DNA of 64,000 bases, from contig JANCIK010000011.1 in the NCBI GenBank assembly GCA_028532985.1, positions 1,178,001 through 1,242,000 of the forward strand, read 5' to 3'. Positions 47,569-58,400 of this stretch are shown one piece after another (within the stretch, counting starts at the first letter, position 1; each line of letters opens with the position of its first letter). Position numbers and translations under genes: made by a program. The stretch is from Stropharia rugosoannulata. Lineage: Eukaryota > Basidiomycota > Agaricomycetes > Agaricales > Strophariaceae. The notes under the pieces were generated by a model. It was not told the DNA's origin. It was given only the letters and a program-made list of their open reading frames with translations, and ran no database searches.

Positions 47569-48596
47569 ATGGGTCTTTCTAATGCCAGGATACTTACCCA
47601 AGCACTTGAACCTCAACTCGGCGGCAGGCAAATATTAATTGGATTCATCCTTGAATCAATCGCATTTGGAGCAATTATCCCCGTGTTTATTTGCAGTGTC
47701 GAGCTCTTATACAGGACCAAGCACATTTATAGCAAGAAAAAACGAGCGTTCTTAATCACGTACGCTTCTTGGACGGTTGCACTAGCCGTTGCAGCCTATC
47801 TTCACAAGTCCTGGCATGTTATAAAGGTCTATTCTGTTGGATTGGAGCTGATGGTGAAGAACATGCAACTGGAGTTTGAGGTACACGGGAAACATTCAAC
47901 ATCGACCTCATCAATCTTCCTGCCATTTATAATCCTCAATTCCGACACATTCATGGTGAGTAATCCCCTTTAGCTCCACTAAGAACATTATTTATTTAAG
48001 CTAGCAGCTCTGGCGCTGTATGATATTATACAAGAGTGCATCTCCACGCCTTCGCCTATTCACCCATTCCTGTCTTGTTTTGTGCTTTCTTTGGTCAATT
48101 GGTATGTCGCTCTAGTGAATGATATCTATTAGAACTAAAGGTGTTACTAGTGGATGTCATCATGTACTTTCTGAAGCCCTCGTTTTTTCTCGGGACTATT
48201 GGATTGGCAGTCGTGACTTTGTTAACGAACCTAATCCTAACCCTTCTTATTGCATTTCGTATTATCAGACACCAGCTATACTTGAAGAGGGTCCTAGGAA
48301 CAACTCACAACTCGCTGTATAAGCGGGTAATCACTATATCTGTGGAAGCGTGCGCCCTCATCGTGGCATCACCAGGGGCATATTTGCTCCTGGTTCTTCT
48401 CTGCCCAGGTGCTTCCGAGATTCCACTAGCTGTTATGCCACAAATATTTGTGCGTGGCTACCGTTCTTAATTCTGGCATTTTGTAATTGGATAATAGAGT
48501 ATATCTCCATTATTCATTATTCTTCGCGTCGCTCAGGGTCGCGCTGCAACTTCAGAGCCCGAATCGGTATCGCCTATATCCTTGCGAGACGTATAA
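47569..48596 (+). CDS. Seven-TM orphan membrane protein (unrelated subfamily to the array)
   Basis: Four exons (47569-47955, 48005-48101, 48133-48449, 48498-48596) give about 299 aa. Features seen are TM1 ILIGFILESIAFGAIIPVFI, TM2 FLITYASWTVALAVAAYL, the motif QLWRCMILYKSASPRLRLFT after TM3, TM VLLVDVIMYF and TIGLAVVTLLTNLILTLLIA, then FRIIRHQ and LYKRVITISVEACALIVAS. W-R-C followed by a basic loop, and an FRI/W cytosolic end, are shared with many basidiomycete 7-TM orphans. The intron 48102-48132 is only 31 nt and is the least certain junction; other choices break the frame. The tail is short and polar. Function is unknown. Confidence 0.75.
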
Positions 48597-48674
48597 TTTA
48601 TTGACCAAGTTTGAGAACTGTATGTACTTCAATACCACCGCAATAAAATCATAGATCAGGCAAATATGTTTTTC

Positions 48675-49658
48675 TTAGTCATAAAACACCAGAGCTCGAA
48701 TCTCTATTGATTGTCGAGGGGGTGTTCCAGTAGGAGTGGTAGGGTCCTGAAAGGCCGTATGTGGTGTGAAGACAGCAACAGAGCTGTCCTGGTTTGAATC
48801 GAAACTTCGCACGACGGCAGTGTCAATTCTCAGTTCCTAGATATTTATAACTCGGCTTACCACTTGATCAACACAAATTCCTCGGGAGTCATTCCGCGAA
48901 GGTACATCCACTTGTGATTCTCATTATACTTGACCCCGTACGTCTCCCCTTCCCTATGCGGGAACAGCAGAGCTATCTTGAGAAGGTCGTCTGGATTCAT
49001 AGTCCTGTAGTCGCAGAGTGTAAGAGGCCAGTCCAAAGCAGCATTTTCAATGGGCCTCCAAAGATTTATAATTTGGAAACGTTTTTGGAGGAGTATGGGA
49101 GCTTCTTCAGCTGGCATGTGTCGATGAACACGGGCAATAGATGCTGATGGTGTCTGATCCACATGAACTTCGGTATTTGGTTGACGGTTATCTGGCGCGT
49201 CAGAAGCTCCTGGCTGTCGACGGCGAATAGCTAATATAATCATTTTAACAGGTTTGTACTTCAAAGGTGTAGCAATGTAATAGACACTACTTACTGTGGT
49301 CGAATATTTCGACACGGCTTGCTCCCGTGAACTTTTTGATAAGCTCGACGCTTTCCTGATAGTACTCTGAGCATATAACATTCTCATCTGCGAATGCTTT
49401 GGGAATTAGCCTGGATTTCCCCTTGTAGAACTGGAACCCTGTCGTATCCAATGAAGCGGTATGTTCTTTGCCGCGCAGGTTCTCTACTGTTACTATCCTC
49501 TCTTCCGATCCATAGTTTCTTGTGCCATACGGACCCAGGGAAGGGTCGTGATTGCCACGTACTCTATATGCACGCTCGCCGGTGGTTGGCGAAATGGCAT
49601 ATGTTAGCTTTGCCGTCGTGTAGTTGTCTGGTGCTTGAGCCGTCATCCTGGGAGCCAC
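48675..49658 (-). CDS. CmcJ/AsaB-like oxidoreductase, intact copy
   Basis: Three exons (49658-49295, 49230-48861, 48804-48675) give 287 aa; Met at 49646 is an alternative start. Family signatures are VENLRGKE, SLDTTGFQFY, FDHTIRRR, VHVDQTPSASIARVHRH, FQIINLWRPI, PLTLCDYRT, KWMYLRGMTPEEFVLIKCFD and AVFTPHTAFQDPT. The family includes the 7-alpha-cephem methoxylase CmcJ, the novofumigatonin enzyme NvfI and the hydroxylase/desaturase AsaB, and is common in fungal secondary-metabolite loci. Histidines in VHVDQT, RVHRH and FTPHT are candidate metal ligands by analogy with 2-oxoglutarate/Fe enzymes. The substrate is unknown. A broken paralogue lies 4 kb away. Confidence 0.9.
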
Positions 49659-51119
49659 AGAGGATGTAACAGTAACTCTCGGGTCTTCGTTTAAGTATGT
49701 TACAAATGTGTGGAAACATGACGTGACGGTGAAGTTGCGTTCATCTTGCGTGATCTATAAGCTGACACACTTGAGAAACAAGAATAAATGGTAGTTTGAA
49801 AGAGTACATCCGGCAGGAAGATCAGTTGACGCATTAAGATATCAAGGAATAGTCAGTTCACTGCCTTGTGTCCCTCATGTAACAGAGTGGCATCAACTCT
49901 TAATCAACTTCTTGAAGTCCTTACTACGATCCAAGATAATGAGAATTTGTATTTTACACTTATATACCCTATATACAAAGCATGTCATATGTCAGAAATG
50001 AGGAAGTTTTAAATAGTGAAGCTACTTACCAGAGCGCCTTGAGTTGGAAGTGGTCATCGGACATCCCTGTCAAGATCAAGTTAAGATTTCTGCCGAATCG
50101 TGCCGTATTTCTCACGCTCAAGGATTGTAACTCAGCTTGATTGAACTCAAATGCCCCTCAAGTCAGCCTGCTTGTTTTCAGCCGCTACTACCCGCCGGAA
50201 CTCACCCTTTCGTGTCCTTCACAAACTACACATGTTCTTGTTCTCAAATTATGAGCGAGTGGTGATCCAACATGATGGTGACTACGGAATCAAACGGACC
50301 TCCTACTCGTCAACATAGCCCAGAAATTCTGATATGATCTGCACTTGTCTGAAATGGAGGGTATGTAAGATACTATGGGCACTTGATAGGACACAACTTG
50401 GAGGAAAGAAAGTCGTCATCTCACGCGGCCATACCACTTTAATCTGAACAATCACAATTTACTCTGGTAGTCATTGCCAGCTCCGACATGTGGAGCGCAG
50501 CTGTGCATATCTGAAGACAATCTGAAGACATATGTTTGGCCATCATTTGGCCATTTGCATACGACGCAGTGGTGAGAGCCCCACTTCCTTTTGGACGGCA
50601 TATCGAACATCAGTTTGCACCCGCTGACAACAAAACATGCCCGAAATTAAATTGGGTATGTAAATTAATTGCCCTCTGTACCGCTGCTATTGATTCACAT
50701 CTCACGGTAAGTGTAAATTACCGCATCCTTGCCGCACCTCTGCTACAAACATAACTGAATCATATGCATGTTTTTGAACTTTAATAATAGCCGGTATTCT
50801 TAGCTCTACTACTACGTTTAGAGAGTTGAGTTGAGAAAGCTAACCTCTTGACAAGGTGTATTCCGGGTCGATACTTCTTCTACAACCGCTCCCTGTCTGT
50901 CATTGAATCTCTTTAAAATGCCGAGCACATCTTCTCAGACCCATCGTCCGTTGACAGATGTCTATTCCTGGATGTTTATCTGTTTCTGATTATGCCTCGC
51001 AAGTTGCTAACGCCGGACATAACAAGAGTCAACGAGCGAGTGCGAGTTCTATATGTGACGCGACAATGCAGTCCTACTGGGACTGTTCTGTTTTACTATC
51101 AACGCCTTAGTTGCACACC
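49659..51119. other. Intergenic between CmcJ/AsaB-like gene and SLATT gene
   Basis: Divergent promoter region of about 1.4 kb. No gene is supported; a 72-codon plus-strand open stretch at 50536-50754 lacks support. Confidence 0.45.
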
Positions 51120-52875
51120 ATGGATACCAGACCGACACCCGATTCCTCCAGCAGGCCAGCAGCGGCAAGCACCGACGAGGCACTCAACGTCAATGTAACT
51201 CAACCTTCACACTTTGCATCTGTCCAGGACCCACCTAATATTGTCGTCCCTACTGCTGAAGGGTCTTACTTGCGCGCTAGTGATGAACCAAACACCGTCA
51301 GAGCTTCCTTGCGAGAGCCAGAGAGAGAGCGGGAGTCTGGGCAGCATTCCTCTCCCTCTGATTTGGAAAGAGGATTGGGCGGATATTATTCGGGACCTCC
51401 TAAACGCGACATCACGCCTCCAGGAGTTACCTCTAGTCAAGGACTTGGAGCAGGACTCCCTTTGCCATCACCAGGCTCCCGTGTCGGCTCGAGGCCTCAG
51501 AGCGGCTATTTTGTTCAAAGTCATACTGACAATCCGTTTTCCGGGTCTCCGGAAAGAAGCCCCCCTCGCACCCCAGGAGTAATTATCCAGCCCAGAGGCT
51601 CTAATACGACCGAAGGGAACAGAGGGAGTCAAGTTGGTGCGTTTAATACGATTAATAAAATAAAATATTCCTGACATGTTTACTACAGTAACATCACGAG
51701 AGGACGCCAATGAAAGTATTGGATCGCGAATGCGGCATGCTTTGGAGTCAGAGCGTGATAATATTGTAAATCGTCTAACAGCGACAGAACCACAAACTGG
51801 GCAACCCATAGGCTCGCAAGTCAGAAACTTTATGGATGGCGAACGCGGCCACCTTGTTGATAGAATTCCTGGCGCCTATTCCCGAACCTCTGATTCTCGA
51901 CTTCGCGATGACCCAAGTTCTCGCCTGCGCGAAGTCATTTCTGAGGAGCGTGAACATATTATCGATCAGATACCTGGTGGAGCACACGGTCACGCTCAGG
52001 ATGAGGGTATTGGCAGTAGGCTGCGCCACGCTGCACAAGATTATCTGCACGATGCTCTTCCTACTATTCCTGGACGCATATTTAATCCTTCCGGTGGCAT
52101 GCGCGGATTGGCAAGAAACGCGCACTCGGTACTTGACCATGTTGTTCCCGTCCAACTAGCCGATCAAAAAATAGAAAAGGAACACGAGATCGTGGGTGTC
52201 TTCTACATATCTAAAGATATTTACTCATAATATTGCATGCAGCATCCAGCCGGAAGTGTCAGCGCTAGATTATCGGCAACCTTGACTGATGCGCAGAGTG
52301 AACGAGATAAATATGCCAGCAAAGCGCAAATTACAGGTCTGGCGCTCAACGTTGCTATTGGACTACAAGTACTCCTTGGCTCTCTCACAACAGGGCTATC
52401 CGCGGTCGCAACACGAGGAAAATCTGTATGTCGGGTGATTGTGTGGTTTCTAACTGTGCGCTGACACTACCCTTCCACAAGTCTGCTGTAGCGACTACCA
52501 TTCTCGGCAAGTCATCTTACTAACTGACAGTCGCATCGCACTAACACTTTTTATAGGAGCTTTATCGACTGTTGTAGCATCCTACTTGGCGCGTGCGAGG
52601 GGCTCAAACGAGCCAGAGCTTTCTATCACGCGCGTGAAGGATTTGGAACAGTTTATTCGAGAGTGCAAAAACTTTGAAAATGACCACGGGGAGGATATGA
52701 CGACGGCATATGATCAAGAAATTGACAGGCTACGAGCGAAGTTCGAAGGTCTTCTAGGGAATGCGAATGGGTCAGTTACTCCGAAACAGTGCTTCGTCTG
52801 GTTCAAACTAAAATAATATTGATCAGGGAGCGAAAACTATCCCCGACAGGAGGTGCATTCAGCACTACGCTGTAG
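51120..52875 (+). CDS. Fungal SLATT-domain membrane protein with SR...ER repeats
   Basis: Six exons (51120-51636, 51689-52191, 52243-52425, 52482-52506, 52557-52770, 52827-52875) give 496 aa. Residues 1-172 are disordered, Pro/Ser-rich. Residues about 180-300 carry four amphipathic repeats: SRMRHALESERDNIVNRL, SQVRNFMDGERGHLVDRI, SRLREVISEEREHIIDQI and SRLRHAAQDYLHDAL. The SLATT domain follows, with KAQITGLALNVAIGLQVLLG (TM1), TILGALSTVVASYLARARG (TM2), NEPELSITRVKDLEQFIREC and the NDHGED end. SLATT domains are two-TM modules first described as effectors tied to nucleotide-sensing immune systems in bacteria; the fungal branch is uncharacterised. Intron 52507-52556 begins gcaagt, a canonical GC-AG donor. 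Role in self/non-self responses is inference only. Confidence 0.88.
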
Positions 52876-53370
52876 AGCATCATACTCGACTGAATATTTC
52901 CTCTTAAGATATATGCGGTTGCCCGTCTGAGTGTCGATTTATACCCTTTGTATACCCTGCCTGTGCCAAAAATGGAGGATGGCCTTTTTCGTTAGGAGCT
53001 AGATAACGTCAACATGAAGCTCCCTTAGATAAGGTTAGAGATTCTACTACCCCTATTTTCTTCTCAATGAGCGAAGCAATTCTCTAAACGAAGGTTGCGT
53101 ACCAAAGCGGTAGAATAGGCGCCAACAAAACCAAACAAGTGTAATTTGATGGGAGTCCTGATGCTTGGCATTTTCCCGTTTTTCTGCATGATTCCGAACT
53201 TACCATTCTGAGTTAATTCTGAGTCATTTGCGAGTTCTTCGTTCTCTTTCTGAATCATATCGCCTTTGCGTTGGTCTCGCGCTATCAAATACAGTATTCT
53301 TCCTATCTTCACGTCCCTTTTTACAACTCTCTCACAACGATGCTTAACTTAATCATTCAACCGACCTAGA
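52876..53370. other. Convergent intergenic region, no gene seen
   Basis: Lies between the 3' ends of the SLATT gene and the broken oxidoreductase gene. An 82-codon minus-strand open stretch at 53064-53312 has no support. Confidence 0.45.
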
Positions 53371-54325
53371 TTAGTCAAAGAAAACGAGTGCCCGGGCTTC
53401 GATGGACTGGCGAGCAGGAGCGTTTTCCGGGGCAGAGGGATCCTCAAAGCCTGTATGCGGCGTGAAGACGGCGACGCTTCCATCCTGAACCGAGTCAAAG
53501 CTAACAACCCACTTGTGAGACATCGTTCACATTTCCCATGATACGTGAAGACCACTCACCATTTAATCAAAAGAAATTCGTCCGGAGTCATGCCTCGAAG
53601 GTACTTCCACTTATGGGCTGGATTGTATTTCACAACGAACGTCTCGCTCTCACGGTGAGGTAAAAGGAGCTTGACCGTAAAGAGGTCATCTTTGTTGACA
53701 CTACGGTAGTCACAGAGGGCAAGCGGCCAGTCGTAGGCCGGGTTCTCTATGGGCCGCCAGAGGTTGATAATCTGGAATCGTTTCTTGAGAAGCTCGGGAA
53801 CTTCCTCGGCAGGCATGTGTCGATGAACGCGAGCAATGGACGCTGGGGTAGTCTGGTCAACGTGTACACTAGCAACAGGCTGGCGCTTCTTTTCGTCGTC
53901 CGAGATCTCTCCTGTACGGCGGCGAACAGCTGTGCAATCAAAGCTGAGTACCAAGTCCCCCAGCAAGGATCAAAACACATACTGTGGTCGAAAAACACTA
54001 CGCGACTCGCTCTCGTTACCTTTTTGATCAATGCTTCGCTCTCAGCATAGTACACTTTGCGCACTGCGTCGTCGTCTGCAAAATTTTTTGGACTGAGACT
54101 CGTACTCGCCTTGTAAAAACCGAAGCCGGTTGTGTCGAGGGAGATAGTGTTTTCTTTGCCGCGGATATTTTCGATCACAATTCCGTCTTTGTCCTCTCTT
54201 GTGTGGTTACTCTCTTGCACCGGGGTAGGAGGAGTCTACCTATATGAGTACGCCTGTTCGTCGTTGGCTGGCAGTACGCCGTAGTTGAGGCTGGCCGTAA
54301 CGAATTCTGGACCTGGGCTCGATAT
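53371..54325 (-). pseudogene. CmcJ/AsaB-like oxidoreductase paralogue, broken at the 5' end
   Basis: The catalytic part is complete: RGKENTISLDTTGFGFYKAS, FDH/TVRRR across an intron, VHVDQTTPASIARVHRH, FQIINLWRPI, PLALCDYRS, KWKYLRGMTPDEFLLIKCFD and AVFTPHTGFEDPS, ending at 53371. At the 5' end the conserved stretch FVTASLNYGVLPANDEQAYS is present, but it is followed in the same frame by TAG at 54236-54238 and then by TPPTPVQ, which is again family-like. No ATG lies in frame upstream before a stop. The position expected for the initiator, before SSPGPEFVTASLN, reads ATA (54323-54325). Both lesions are compatible with single G-to-A changes. No splice pair removes the TAG. It is probably a recent pseudogene, unless an unseen exon or sequencing error explains it. 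Confidence 0.7.
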
Positions 54326-55469
54326 TTCGAATTACGTGCTACGGAACGCTAAAGCAGGGAAGCTAATGCTGGCTGTGGAAAATATCTAAGAACCTATAAG
54401 ATATTTACTTTCCAACATGTAGCTTTTATATTCTATGTATCACTCCTCCACACTTCCTGCACGCTGATGAGTCTTGTGCCATGTAAGCGAAGACTTTGTT
54501 ATAAACTGCCAGAGCATGATTACTAAAGGCACATTCCTTTCTACATCTCTTTCTATCAAGAACCAACCTTCATGGGAAGGAAAACTTCTGCCATCATGCT
54601 CGGTAAGGCTCAGCGACCAGCACTCTCCAGCAATACCCGTGCCGTGCCGTGCCGCTAGCATGAACTCGAAGAAGCTTGGTTACAAAGAGGTTACACACGG
54701 CCAGAGGATGATTAATAAGGCTTAATCGATTAATCTCTTGTTATCAAAAAATCAACAGGTTCAGAGCCTTTGCTTCTTGGAAGAAACTAGAAGTAATTCA
54801 CTTGAAGTATGTCGGATATCTGTACATATCGAAGGCGCAATAGCCAGTCCTATGTCTTTGATTCGCAGCTCTATCCAATATACTATTATCTCTTGAGAAT
54901 CCTCCCAGTTTCCTCGGAGTAGAACCATGACTGGGATTAGCGATTAGTATGCTCACCAACTTCAACCAACACCACCGCCATTGAAATGTTAAAGATAAGG
55001 TCATTGAAAATATTGAACGTCCCAACGTCTCGACTTTCCCTCAGCTCGTTACGAACTACAGGTTGAACAGTATATATAAAGTTAGCAACGTCATGCGGAT
55101 CACCTCCAGCACAGTAAAAAGAGATTTTGAGGTCGCGGGAAGAGTCTTTTTTTGAAACAATAACACAAAATGTGTACCGACAAAGTTGTAGCAGGTGGCT
55201 CCGGAATCTTAAATAAATTCCTGACTTGGTGTGTACGCGACCGATATAAGTACTGATTGATAGACGAGGTAGCGGATGATGGAAACAGAAGATGTGACGA
55301 GGACAGAAAGAATACAGAGAACGTGCAATAGTGAGCGAAGAATTCCAAGAGAGATACATGCTAAATGAGAGGAATAAGTGGTGAAAATATGAAAGGAACG
55401 AAGCATGAATATAGTATAAACGTAACAGGTTAATACATGAGATGTTTTGTTGTACAATGAATGGGCGGA
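54326..55469. other. Intergenic and 3' UTR of the RING-H2 gene
   Basis: No gene is supported. The 184-codon minus-strand open stretch at 54937-55491 overlaps the RING gene end in another frame and has no family match. Confidence 0.45.
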
Positions 55470-58400
55470 CTAATGGCGACGGGACCTCCATGGAGCACCA
55501 GAGTTATCTCTAGTTGGGCTTCTTTGGCTGGGCTGGTTGGGAATGCTGTGTTCCATGTCCGGCATAGTCGCGTTTTGACCTAAGAAATCGGGTGAAGGAT
55601 CGTTATTACTGGCAGAGAGTGCCACGTATGGCTCTTGGGAAGTATTGGCTACAGGAGAGGTGTCTGTCCTTCGTCTGGCGGGGTGAAGGTGGAAAGGCAT
55701 AGCACGGAAGCGGGGAGCTCTCTGGCCGCTAAACGGAGAGCTTCGAGAAACCACAGGTTCTCTGCAAACGGGGCATGTGTTGGCGGTCTGGAGCCATTGC
55801 TGTGAAAAACACAAAATAAACACATTCAACATATTTCACCATTGATTGCGATATAATGCTTACGCCCAAGCAATTTTCATGCAACCAGTGCGAGCAATTA
55901 TTCATTTTCTGTATGGGGTCCGTTGGTTCATACTATACGAAGTCAGCATTTAACAAAACCGTAGTCATACAACAATGACTGTTTGCAACTCACATCGTCC
56001 AAGCAAATGGGACATCTTGTATCTGTTCCCTCACCTGCGAAGTCCCGATATAGTCCTTTCTGCATTTTTTCCAGAACCTCAGAGGGAGTTGCACGAGGCT
56101 TTGCGTCACCGATTTGCATGCTCAGCGACAACAAGCTCTCATACGAATCGTCGAAATCCTCGTCGCGCTGTAGAAAAATAAATAAGAGGTAGTTCAGGTA
56201 ACGACATGAGGCTGCTTCAGCTTACCATGAAATCGCCTAAGGGCCTCCCTCTCCGCCAATGCGGAACTCCCATAGCAACGCCGGTGTGTCCTTGGGGCAA
56301 CCTCGCCAATGTAGCTGGATGTCCGCGCATGCCGCGTCGGGGATTGCGAGATCCACGAACAAGGAGCAACTCCGAAGCGGCCAGCTCCTCAATTTCTTCA
56401 AGTCGATTAGTAAGGAGTGTCCGACGTAGACGATGCATATTTGCCGTCGACCGTGTCGTATTGGTGGGCTGATCTTCAGCAGACGATGGTGAGTTTATAT
56501 GTCTCTGCGAGTCACCATCCATCCTATTAGGCGCCTCATGAAGTCTTGACGACATAAGGCTATTAACCTCAGCTCGCTGGTTTTCTCTGAACCACCTGTT
56601 CTCAATGCCACCAATGTCGCTGATCTCTCCCGCAGAAGGAAAAATACGCGAATGAAAATCGGGATGACTGTGTTGTTGCAGATTGTGCATGTATCTTTCA
56701 GACTCGTTAGATTCCCTAGCAGGATAGAAAGACCTTGCTCTGGTGGACATAGGCTCGGGACGAGCTGCAGACGGGAATCCATATCCAACTTCACGGTCCA
56801 AAGGCAAAGAGCTGTAAGGTGGCGTCGGTCTAGCCCTCGAATATACGTTTGGCGCATTTGGTATAGGGTTTATATTGGAAGGATAGTCGCGCCCGCCCAC
56901 CATATGCTGTAAGGTGTTTCTGAATGGACCGGCGGTGAAGGAAGATGGGTCAAAATACGAGTATCTTCCTGAAGGTTCCATGTGACGCGGCGAAGTTGCT
57001 GCAGGTCGAGTGGGAGACGAAGAAGGATGTGGTTCATCGGAATGATCACCCACAGGGCGAAAACGAGGGTTGTAGCTTTGCCGCCTAGACTGGAGAGTTT
57101 CGTTTACTCCATTATGGGGCATATACTCTCTCACTCGAGAAGCAGATTCAATCAGTCGGCTGCTTTCATTTACGGTTTCGTGCCATAAAGGCCGATGCCT
57201 GTCATGGTTATCGGTGTCGTCAGATCTTTGCTGCTGAAGTCGAGCCAATTCTCGTTGATTACGTTCTCGTAGATAGTTAAGTTCTAGCGGTACAGTCGAG
57301 GCTTCAAGCCTAGAACGAACAACTCGCTCTGTGAATGGATAGGTTCGGTCAGCAGTGCCATCGGTATTATACAGAACATTGGTTGTCGACGAAGGAGAAA
57401 AGGTTGACGGCGAGTGTATCTCGGAAACATCAGGCATCCACGATCTCAGGCCTGCCCGACTCGATTGCGGTGAAGCATTGAACGAGCCCCCTAAGTCAGG
57501 TGATGGAAGAGTAGGGGGTTGGGGAGGTGACGGAGCAAATATACCAGAGGCGACGGCGCCAGCTCCTCCACTGTGTGAAAAAAGGCCAGTATGGATGCTT
57601 TCAGTGGTATCCATGAAGTCAGAAACATCAGATGTACGTGATGCAGTATTTGTAGATAAGCCTAAGATTATAAAGTCAGAATATCAGTGCCAGGCATTTT
57701 ACTGCGCGCTTAAGCAAAAACAGGCCTACCTGCGCTCTCCGCCGATAATGCCCGTCTGTGTCCCCCCCGGCCCACATTGTCAATGGGTCGGCTCTGTCTT
57801 ACATAGTCTTCGCGCTGGTCATCTGCAAACATATGCGAATCCTCAGCATCACTACGCACAGAAGGGCCCTGGTATGCCGGATACGCCCTCAAGATCTCGG
57901 CCTGTTCCGCGCGTCGGCGGACTTCCGCCATGTTTTCAGCTACAAGAGAGTTTGATGAGGGAAAGCGGGTCTGAGTATACGCCCGGATCGACCGCGGCCT
58001 ATAACGGGGATCAAGGTGCCACCTTTCAGAAGGTACCGATGCAGATGGGGACGAGGACGGGGTGGATGCGGACGCAGATGACTGTTGATGAGAGGGCGCA
58101 CTGGCACGGGGGGCGGGGTTCAGCATATCGGCCTGTAGTGAGACGGACGTGTCGGCGGCAGCAGAGCGAGCATAGTGGCTTAGATTCCAATAGGTTGGAC
58201 TGGTTAAGGCGCCCTCCTCGGGTCTTGTATTCTCTGTAGCTGCCTCATGAAAGTCAGTCACAAGCCTCATATTCTGTCGCCTTTCCAACATCCTATGCGC
58301 AGCCGTGCGCCTCATTATTTCCTCACTGCTACGCGCCCGGTGACGATCTTGATCTAATCTTAAGTCGTTGGAACTGGAGGCTGCTGGATTATGTAGCACA

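Noticed and set aside
54937..55491. A 184-codon minus-strand open frame rich in Ser, Leu and Tyr
   Set aside because: It overlaps the end of the RING-H2 coding region in another frame and extends into its 3' flank; no conserved motif.
57355..58239. A 294-codon plus-strand open frame
   Set aside because: It is antisense to the RING-H2 gene exons, whose phases all close; it is a by-product of that gene's codon bias.
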